Part shown: positions 1 through 3,920 of the stretch, one piece after another | Layout of the letters: each line of letters begins with the position of its first letter | Position numbering within the stretch: the first letter of the stretch is position 1 | Assembly (NCBI GenBank): GCA_028064945.1 | Contig: JAPTWQ010000144.1 | Coordinates: 1-6,372, forward strand | Source of the DNA: Nitrospiraceae bacterium | GTDB taxonomy: Bacteria > Nitrospirota_A > Leptospirillia > Leptospirillales > Leptospirillaceae | DNA: 6,372 nucleotides | Direction: 5' to 3' | Made by a program: the position numbers and the translations under genes | The notes under the pieces: model-generated | Seen by the model: the letters and a program-made list of their open reading frames with translations, nothing else | Database searches by the model: none | Told to the model about the DNA's origin: nothing

Positions 1-125
1 TCGTTCGTTGTTGCTCCCCTCGACCATCGGGAGAGGGGGGGGTGCGCTGCTTCTTTCTTTTACCCCTCGACCCCGACCGAAGGGAGCGGGAGAGGGGGGC
101 CGTTCTTCCCCACCGCCCGACCGAA
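1..125. repeat. Terminal direct repeat, left copy (circular-assembly overlap)
   Basis: This stretch matches 6247-6372 base for base, except for a G-run of 6 here (94-99) and 7 there (6340-6346). A near-perfect direct repeat placed exactly at both ends is what a linearised circular molecule with assembly overlap looks like. On the circle this sequence occurs once, as the leader between the mob promoter and mobC. A genuine terminal repeat is possible but less likely. Confidence 0.9.
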
Positions 126-154
126 GGGAGAGCGGGGGGGCAAGCCGTTTTCGC
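20..154. repeat. Three copies of a GC-rich CGACC/G-run hairpin repeat
   Basis: Three related elements start near 20, 72 and 118. Each has a CGACC core, then ATCGG or GAAGGGAG, then a run of 6-8 G. The first continues into TGC and a T-rich tract, as do the copies at 626-668 and 3172-3206. The G-rich strand has several GGG runs and might form a quadruplex. On the circle these copies lie in the 5' leader of the mobC-mobA transcript, where they appear as C-runs. No function can be assigned from sequence. Confidence 0.6.
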
Positions 155-177
155 GTAGCGAAAACATGGCTTGCTCC
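137..177. repeat. Large imperfect inverted repeat at the start of the mob leader
   Basis: GTTTTCGC (147-154) and GCGAAAAC (158-165) pair perfectly around a 3-nt GTA loop. The stem continues with GCAAGCC (140-146) and GGCTTGC (168-174) after a 2-nt bulge (166-167), about 15 bp in all. It starts right at the predicted +1 of the minus-strand mob promoter, so the mRNA would begin with this hairpin. No T-tract follows, so it does not look like a terminator. An oriT structure, relaxosome binding site or mRNA 5' stabiliser are the plausible roles. Confidence 0.7.
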
Positions 178-183
178 AAACCT

Positions 184-211
184 ATTATACCCGACTTGCA
201 GGACAAGTCAA
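184..211 (-). promoter_or_regulatory. Predicted sigma70-type promoter for mobC-mobA, with candidate operator/oriT
   Basis: On the minus strand, TTGACT (211-206) is the -35 and TATAAT (189-184) the -10, separated by 16 bp. Transcription would run through 183-1, across the circle junction and into mobC at 6235, a leader of roughly 190 nt. An inverted repeat, GACTTG (193-198) and CAAGTC (204-209), fills the spacer and overlaps the -35, so a protein bound there would block the promoter. Relaxases and MobC-type proteins commonly autoregulate promoters next to oriT. The hairpin loop reads TCCTG then C on the minus strand, resembling the last bases of the IncP-type nic consensus; that part is suggestive only. 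Confidence 0.7.
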
Positions 212-225
212 GGGTCGGGATGGCG

Positions 226-365
226 GGTTTCCGTGAAGCAAAAATGCGAGGACAGATCGGAGATTGCGTGAAGCGGAAATGGCGAGGGCTGATCGGATTA
301 TTGCGAAGCGGAAATTGCGAGGATGAGCGGAGATTCCGTGAAGCGAAAAGGCGAGACGGATTTGT
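226..365. repeat. Four 35-bp imperfect tandem direct repeats
   Basis: Units run 226-260, 261-295, 296-330 and 331-365. The best-conserved part is GCGTGAAGCGGAAATGGCGAG with variants, and GTGAAGC (GCGAAGC in unit 3) recurs at 233, 268, 303 and 338, an exact 35-bp period. There are no unique spacers, so this is not CRISPR. The array starts about 15 bp upstream of the mob promoter -35 box. It may be an array of binding sites for MobC or MobA, or an incompatibility or partition locus; the sequence alone does not decide. Confidence 0.85.
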
Positions 366-612
366 GATCGGTCTGGGGATTCTAGCCGAACCCCCCGGAA
401 ATTCTCCGGAAGACCTCCCCCGAGACTGGATCGCTTCGCTCTCCCGTCTCGACCCCTGACGGGGTGTTTCCCGGCGGGGGAAAGGTTCAGGAAGGGACAG
501 GACCGGGCCGGGTCCAATCCGGGGTTTTCCGGGGATTCTGGCTTCCGTTTTTTGTGGTGTTACCCGACAGGAAGGGAGCTTTTCCCAACATTCTTCCCCC
601 GCTGGCTCCATA
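366..612. other. Gene-free GC-rich intergenic stretch
   Basis: No credible gene is seen on either strand. Open frames here are side effects of high GC and have no Shine-Dalgarno sequence or recognisable protein. The stretch contains an inverted repeat of CGAGAC (421-426) and GTCTCG (446-451), and several C- and G-runs related in style to the dispersed hairpin family. It separates the mob control region from the oriV side. Confidence 0.55.
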
Positions 613-671
613 CCCCCGAAGGGGGTCGACCGAAGGTCGGGGGGGTGCCTTTTTCTTTTTGTTTTTTTGCG
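613..671 (+). terminator. Tandem GAA-loop hairpins followed by T-tracts, possible plus-strand terminator
   Basis: CCCCC (613-617) and GGGGG (621-625) pair around GAA. CGACC (627-631) and GGTCG (635-639) then pair around another GAA. A G-run, TGCC and three T-tracts (about 651-668) follow. This fits a rho-independent terminator for plus-strand transcription, yet no plus-strand gene is visible upstream. It could shield oriV from transcription entering from the mob side. It is also a copy of the dispersed GACC-GAA-GGTC family. Confidence 0.5.
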
Positions 672-675
672 AGCA

Positions 676-697
676 GCTACGCCCCTTAAGGCGTAGC
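676..697. repeat. Inverted repeat near oriV
   Basis: GCTACGCC (676-683) and GGCGTAGC (690-697) are perfectly complementary around a 6-nt loop. No T-tract follows in either direction, so a terminator is unlikely. In IncQ plasmids, single-strand initiation sites (ssi) with hairpins lie beside the iterons. This could be an equivalent, but no ssi sequence match is claimed. Confidence 0.6.
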
Positions 698-707
698 GTA
701 GCGAGCT

Positions 708-726
708 AGATTATCTTAGATAATCT
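708..726. repeat. AT-rich 19-bp palindrome near oriV
   Basis: AGATTATC (708-715) and GATAATCT (719-726) form perfect 8-bp arms around TTA. The half-site ATCTTAGA is also repeated directly (713-720 and 723-730). The element opens an AT-rich stretch (about 708-785) leading to the iterons, where a replication origin would be expected to melt. Confidence 0.6.
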
Positions 727-787
727 TAGACTGGCTTCCCGGTTTTCATCTAAAGCATTATGGATGATTGATTTTTTGAAATGTGCG

Positions 788-850
788 TGTGACAGATAAC
801 TTGCACTCTGTGACAGATAACTTGCACTTTGTGACAGATAACTTGCAGAC
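788..850. other. oriV: Predicted oriV: three tandem 21-bp iterons
   Basis: Units at 788-808, 809-829 and 830-850 share the 18-bp core TGTGACAGATAACTTGCA exactly and differ only in the last three bases. The period is two helical turns, as is typical of iterons bound by a replication initiator. They lie 65 bp beyond the end of repC. IncQ plasmids keep their iterons beside the rep genes in the same way when no cargo intervenes. RepC is the expected binding protein. The flanking AT-rich segment and inverted repeats (676-785) complete a plausible origin. The core sequence was not matched to a known group. Confidence 0.85.
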
Positions 851-880
851 GAGGTTTTTAACCAGTAATGACGCGGGTCG

Positions 881-903
881 AAAAAATGAGAGTGGCGTCC
901 CTC
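881..903 (-). terminator. Weak candidate terminator after repC
   Basis: On the minus strand, just beyond the repC stop, GAGGG (903-899) and CTCTC (892-888) can pair, with one G-U, around a 6-nt loop. ATTTTTT (887-881) follows. The stem is short, so termination may be inefficient, but the position fits the end of the rep operon and would keep transcription out of the iterons. Confidence 0.4.
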
Positions 904-915
904 TTGGGTTTGCGG

Positions 916-1767
916 TCAAGAAATGTCGATGACTGGCTTGGCCTCTGGTCGGACGACAAGCCATTTGTCTTTTGCATATTCCTCGATCCTCCATCCGAGC
1001 GGAACAAGATCCATAATGGCTCTCCTGACCCGACTTTTTCTCTGTCGGCGCGTTTGTTCTCCTGCCGTCTCACCGTCTGCCCACACATACCCGCAGACCG
1101 TTTCCGTTTCGACCCGTCCATTTTTTCCGGGGTCGATGAAACCGCAGAGGCGTTGATGTACCAATCTGCTAATGTCGTTTTTCAAGGCCCTGACTTCGGA
1201 CATGACAATCCGGACGTGCCGCGTTTGTCCGAGAACCGCTTCCGAGAGCATTGGATTGAGCGCAACACAGAGACCGTCTGTTTTTTTATCTCCAGAATAG
1301 TGCGACAGGAGATGGAACCCTCGTCGCTCCGATCCGCTCTGGACGATAATGGAGACGGTCCATAGTCGTTCAATGCACTCTGCGATTCTTCGAGTATCGG
1401 ATTCCCTATATCCAATCTCCCTCGCAAGTTGTCGGTAGCTTCCGATGACGACGAGTGACTTTTCTTTCACGGCGTTCCACTTCGGACGAAGGCCCTCCCG
1501 GAGCGCCATACCAATGCCGGTTTCCGTTTCGGGTAAGAGGGTTTTTCCGGTCGGTCCAGCCAAGGCGACCAACCCTTGTAAAACCCGCATATCGTCCGCT
1601 CCTAGTGGTTCTGGACCTTTAAACTCAATGAGATTCTCCTTGCCAAATTCGTAGACAACGTGCAGTTTACTTGTCTTCCTCTCGCCTTTTTTTAAACTTC
1701 TGAATAGTCCAGGCGCGAGACAATGCGATGGCTCATGCTTGGCGTGGGACAGATCAAATTTCCTCAC
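916..1767 (-). CDS. repC: IncQ-type replication initiator RepC (iteron-binding)
   Basis: RepC binds the oriV iterons, opens the origin and recruits the RepA helicase in IncQ plasmids. Read from the GTG at 1767, the product is 283 aa, which as recalled is the length of RSF1010 RepC. The whole protein aligns with it from memory. Recognisable blocks are SHCLAPGLFRSLKKGERK (residues 14-31), FKGPEPLGADDMRVLQGLVA (49-68), CIERLWTVSII (131-141), HVRIVMSEVRAL (184-195), HQRLCGFIDPGKNG (204-217) and CGYVW (225-229). The GTG start is preferred over an in-frame upstream ATG (1842) because homology begins there and AAGGGGG lies 6-7 nt upstream. The gene overlaps the end of repA by 14 nt, suggesting translational coupling. 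It should act at the repeats at 788-850. Confidence 0.95.
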   Translation of the reverse strand: MRKFDLSHAKHEPSHCLAPGLFRSLKKGERKTSKLHVVYEFGKENLIEFKGPEPLGADDMRVLQGLVALAGPTGKTLLPETETGIGMALREGLRPKWNAVKEKSLVVIGSYRQLAREIGYRESDTRRIAECIERLWTVSIIVQSGSERRGFHLLSHYSGDKKTDGLCVALNPMLSEAVLGQTRHVRIVMSEVRALKNDISRLVHQRLCGFIDPGKNGRVETETVCGYVWADGETAGEQTRRQRKSRVRRAIMDLVPLGWRIEEYAKDKWLVVRPEAKPVIDIS

Positions 1768-2617
1768 GGCGCACCCCCTTATCCTGCTTGGTCTTCCGTG
1801 CTTCCTTAAGTTCGACAGGCAGGAGAACCCCTCCATCACCACGTTTAAACCACTTGTCGCTCTGAATCTCCGAGTAGTTCTGTTTCCCGACGCCGAACCG
1901 CACGAAAAAACCCCGCCTGTCGAGGATGGGCGAGCGGTCGATTCGGTTATCGCTGTAATCTTCTGATTCCGATTCGGTCATTTTTCTGAGAAAGGCCGAC
2001 CATCGGACGTTATCGACAAGCACGGACGCGCCCCTGCTGGCGGACTGGTCGGTTCCAAAGTCCCGACCCCCGATCTTTGAGGTATGGTGCAGAAAGAGGA
2101 CGGCCGCGCCGGTTTTGGTGGCAACGTACTCGAGGATGGCAATGACTTGTGACATATCGCCATTGCTGTTTTCGTCGAGAGTATGGATGCGGGAAAGCGT
2201 GTCGAAGACGGCGAGACGCGTTCCGTGGCAATAGTCGATGATTCGTGCTAGATGCTTCTCGTCAGCGATGTTCAGCCGTTTTCCAAGAATCGTCTCGATG
2301 CGAAGATTTTCAGCGATGGCCTCCTTCGCTTCGGTTTTCAGATGTTTCCCGAGGGCGTGAAGGCGATGAACAATGACCGGCTCGGGGTCTTCTGCGGACA
2401 GATAGACGACAGGGCCGTGGTGAGGGGGTTTTAGACCAAGAAGATCACCGCCGGGGACGGAACAAGCCACGGACATGGCTGCTTCCAGAGCGAAAAAGCT
2501 CTTTCCGGAGCCTCCCGGCGAGACCAAGGCACCAACCGATCCCGATAAGAAACCGTCGAAAACGAAGTCTAAGGGTTGAGGTGTGGAATTAAAAGCACGC
2601 ATAATGTCGGTAGCCAC
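1754..2617 (-). CDS. repA: IncQ-type replicative DNA helicase RepA
   Basis: RepA is the ring-shaped hexameric 5'-3' helicase that unwinds DNA at oriV in IncQ replication. The 287-aa product matches RSF1010 RepA along its length. It shows Walker A SPGGSGKS (residues 33-40), the acidic motif LSAEDPE with E76 and D77, Walker B LAVFDT with D139, the FLHHTSK histidine pair (H177, H178), and SRGASVLVDNVRW with R195 and R205. The start is a GTG (2617-2615) with a consensus AGGAGG 7 nt upstream; an ATG at codon 6 is an alternative but is less well spaced. A hairpin and a possible antisense RNA cover its leader. It lies second in the leftward rep operon, before repC. Confidence 0.95.
   Translation of the reverse strand: MATDIMRAFNSTPQPLDFVFDGFLSGSVGALVSPGGSGKSFFALEAAMSVACSVPGGDLLGLKPPHHGPVVYLSAEDPEPVIVHRLHALGKHLKTEAKEAIAENLRIETILGKRLNIADEKHLARIIDYCHGTRLAVFDTLSRIHTLDENSNGDMSQVIAILEYVATKTGAAVLFLHHTSKIGGRDFGTDQSASRGASVLVDNVRWSAFLRKMTESESEDYSDNRIDRSPILDRRGFFVRFGVGKQNYSEIQSDKWFKRGDGGVLLPVELKEARKTKQDKGVRREEI
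2576..2605 (+). promoter_or_regulatory. Candidate plus-strand promoter for a repA countertranscript
   Basis: TTGAGG (2576-2581) and CATAAT (2600-2605), with 18 bp between them, match 4/6 and 5/6 of the sigma70 boxes. It lies inside the 5' end of repA on the opposite strand, with a predicted start near 2612. The match is moderate, and it is supported mainly by the intrinsic terminator about 35 bp downstream in the same direction. Confidence 0.4.
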
Positions 2618-2687
2618 AGCAAAGCCTCCTTTTGTTTGTGGTTAGCCCTGCTATTAGGTGGATGGACCTAATGGCAGGGCGTTTTTG
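2612..2687 (+). ncRNA. Candidate countertranscript RNA against the repA leader (about 75 nt)
   Basis: A plus-strand transcript starting near 2612 and ending at the T-run after the hairpin (2682-2686) would be about 75 nt. It would be fully complementary to the repA start codon (2615-2617), its Shine-Dalgarno sequence (2625-2630) and the leader hairpin. The hairpin loops of the two RNAs (GGATGG and CCATCC) could start pairing. From memory, a copy-number-controlling small RNA of about this size was described for the IncQ plasmid R1162, which supports the idea. Transcription itself is inferred, not shown. Confidence 0.5.
2645..2686 (+). terminator. Strong hairpin with T-run between the 86-aa gene and repA
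   Basis: GCCCTGC (2645-2651) and GCAGGGC (2674-2680), plus ATTAGGT (2653-2659) and ACCTAAT (2666-2672), pair around GGATGG. Only the T2652/G2673 position is not Watson-Crick, and it is a G-U wobble in plus-strand RNA. GTTTTT follows at 2681-2686. In the plus direction this is an excellent intrinsic terminator. In the minus direction there is no T-run, so the rep mRNA should pass through but carry the same hairpin about 15 nt before the repA Shine-Dalgarno sequence. Confidence 0.75.
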
Positions 2688-2691
2688 TTAG

Positions 2692-2952
2692 TTACGCCAT
2701 TTTCTTGACCGGCTCCCAACATTCAATTGGCAGACCCGACCGGATTCCTTGAATCGCACGACGGGCGTGCTGGATAGACGGGTAAAGCATCGGGGCTTCC
2801 GGATTGCACACATAGCTGGAAAAAGCGGGTATTCCCCTCTCGTCAATCTGTTTTTCGAGACGGATCATGAAGCCTCCCTCGCATTTTTCGACAACCGCCC
2901 GATCCGCACTCTCGATGTTTTGTCGGCTGGTCCTGCTCATTCTCTTTTGCAT
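2692..2952 (-). CDS. Hypothetical 86-aa protein, first gene of the rep operon
   Basis: The function is not recognised. The ATG at 2952 is chosen because AGGAGG lies 5 nt upstream and a consensus promoter begins about 40 bp further up; the open frame extends to 3270 but that part has low-complexity, GC-repeat-derived sequence. The protein is small and soluble, with a basic N-terminus (MQKRMSRTSR), three cysteines (C24, C49, C78), probable beta strands around GFMIRLEKQI (27-36) and AFSSYV (43-48), and a helix YPSIQHARRAIQGIR (57-71). No membrane segment or standard helix-turn-helix is evident. RSF1010 has two small genes, E and F, at this place before repA, and F represses the operon. A regulatory role is therefore a reasonable guess from position only. 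Confidence 0.75.
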   Translation of the reverse strand: MQKRMSRTSRQNIESADRAVVEKCEGGFMIRLEKQIDERGIPAFSSYVCNPEAPMLYPSIQHARRAIQGIRSGLPIECWEPVKKMA

Positions 2953-2992
2953 CACGGCCTCCTGTTCTCTTGTTGTTTCCTTACTGTCCTCT

Positions 2993-3020
2993 ATTATACA
3001 CCGACAGAATCGAATGTCAA
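2993..3020 (-). promoter_or_regulatory. Consensus sigma70 promoter of the rep operon, with possible operator
   Basis: On the minus strand, TTGACA (3020-3015) and TATAAT (2998-2993) are both perfect consensus boxes with a 16-bp spacer. The predicted start is near 2986, giving a leader of about 35 nt to the 86-aa gene. CTGTC (2984-2988) and GACAG (3003-3007) form an inverted repeat that encloses the -10 box, a plausible operator for an autorepressor. So strong a promoter usually needs repression to hold plasmid copy number down. Confidence 0.85.
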
Positions 3021-3787
3021 GACCTGCGGCCGACTTATCGCAAATCTTTTTTTCCCTCTTTCCCTTCCCCATTTTTCCGGGCGCGGTGGCCACCCCATCC
3101 CACAGACAGCGGAGAAAGAAGGGGGGGTTCCCCCTGACCCCCCCTTCGGGGGCGCTCGATCCTCTCCGACCTCGACCGATGGTCGGGTCTGCCTCTTCGT
3201 TTTTTTCCGGATCAGGTTGCGCCTCCGGACCCCCTAAAGTTCCCCCAAAAATCCCCCCCCGAAATTGCAAAAAAAACCAGCCGAGAGACTCAGCGAGTCC
3301 ATCGGACGAGCGGTCGGCTCGTCAGACTTTTTTCGTTCCGTCTTCCCCTCTTTTCCTCCGCAATTCTTTCCGAAAATTTCCGATTCCATGACCCACTTTT
3401 TCGGAAAAAATGAAGGCAAATTCCGCACAAAGTTTTGACGGAATCCGCATCACCCGATCCGTGACCGTTAAGAAAGTTGTTATGTAGGTACCCTACCACC
3501 CGGAAAACAGGTGCAAATAATAACCCCGACACGGTCGAATGCAGTAAGTCCACGTCATAAAAAGACAAAACGATAATACAAAAGTGTTATTCCGACTATT
3601 ACCTTTTTGGGGTTCAAGTCAGCTAAGTCCGCATGACCAAAGGGCCGATTAATAGTCCATACATTTTCGACTTTTTCTGCCTCAAAAATGAATGTTTTCC
3701 GTTATATGACGGGAACTTAATGACAATTACCGCACTTTTTGGCAAAAAGTAATGATTATTGGGGTCAAAAACTCGTGACAATTCGGG
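3021..3787. other. Gene-free intergenic region between rep promoter and the 23-bp repeats
   Basis: No convincing gene is seen. A minus-strand frame at 3290-3568 starts with TTG, lacks a Shine-Dalgarno sequence and has unremarkable, biased sequence. Contents include the GC-rich hairpin cluster at 3123-3206; an inverted repeat of ATTCCG (3420-3425) and CGGAAT (3439-3444); GTAGG (3484-3488) and CCTAC (3492-3496) around TAC; and a hairpin ACTTTTT (3734-3740) and AAAAAGT (3744-3750) around GGC. Base composition shifts from GC-rich before about 3190 to AT-rich after about 3400. Confidence 0.55.
3123..3206 (+). repeat. GC-rich hairpin cluster of the GACC/G-run family, terminator-like
   Basis: CCCCC (3140-3144) and GGGGG (3148-3152) pair around TTC. 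CGACC (3173-3177) and GGTCG (3181-3185) pair around GAT. The second hairpin is followed by GGTCTGCC and a seven-T run (3200-3206). The layout copies the element at 613-668. It could end plus-strand transcription that runs into the rep promoter region, or be a mobile repeat shared with the host genome. Confidence 0.55.
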
Positions 3788-3810
3788 GTAAAAATCGAGG
3801 AAAGTTTATT

Positions 3811-3902
3811 CGGATTTTTGAGGAAAGTCTGATCGGATTTTTCGGAAAAGGTGAATCGGATTTTTGAAAAAAGTCGGGGCAGATTTTTTGCGAAGTCGGT
3901 GG
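3811..3902. repeat. Four 23-bp AT-rich tandem repeats downstream of mobA
   Basis: Units start at 3811, 3834, 3857 and 3880. The first three begin CGGATTTTT and the fourth CAGATTTTTT; each then has a purine-rich GAGGAAAGT-like half. A weaker unit precedes them at 3788. The period is constant at 23 bp, so these are iteron-like. It is not a multiple of three and the array lies past the mobA stop, so it is not decayed coding sequence. It may be a second protein-binding array, an origin accessory element or an incompatibility site. Confidence 0.75.
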
Positions 3903-3920
3903 AAAAAACCGGAGAATTTT

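Noticed and set aside
30..60. RSF1010-type nic site (GTGCGC within GGGGTGCGCTGC)
   Set aside because: Only a short GC-rich match, with no adjoining IncQ oriT inverted repeat. The relaxase is also of MOBP rather than MOBQ type.
226..365. CRISPR array
   Set aside because: The units are contiguous imperfect tandem repeats with no unique spacers and no cas genes nearby.
60..611. 183-aa minus-strand open frame through the repeat region
   Set aside because: Its repetitive Arg/Ser/Pro sequence comes from the 35-bp repeats and GC-rich hairpins. Part of it is the predicted mob promoter and leader.
676..697. Intrinsic terminator
   Set aside because: The hairpin is perfect but has no T-tract after it on either strand; the T-run lies on its 5' side in the plus direction.
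758..994. Minus-strand frame encoding repeated CKLSVT
   Set aside because: The peptide repeat is just the 21-bp iterons (seven codons each) read in frame, and it overlaps the end of repC.
868..1365. 165-aa open frame on the plus strand
   Set aside because: It lies antisense within repC, whose homology to IncQ RepC is clear, and has no Shine-Dalgarno sequence or recognisable family.
1768..1842. Upstream in-frame ATG start for repC (308 aa)
   Set aside because: The extra 25 residues lie within repA and have no match in RSF1010 RepC. The GTG at 1767 has a good Shine-Dalgarno sequence and gives the family length.
2953..3270. Longer start for the 86-aa gene (192 aa)
   Set aside because: The extension would contain the promoter, the Shine-Dalgarno sequence and low-complexity hairpin repeats.
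3290..3568. 92-aa minus-strand open frame in the mobA-rep gap
   Set aside because: It begins at TTG without a Shine-Dalgarno sequence, has no recognisable features and covers inverted repeats.
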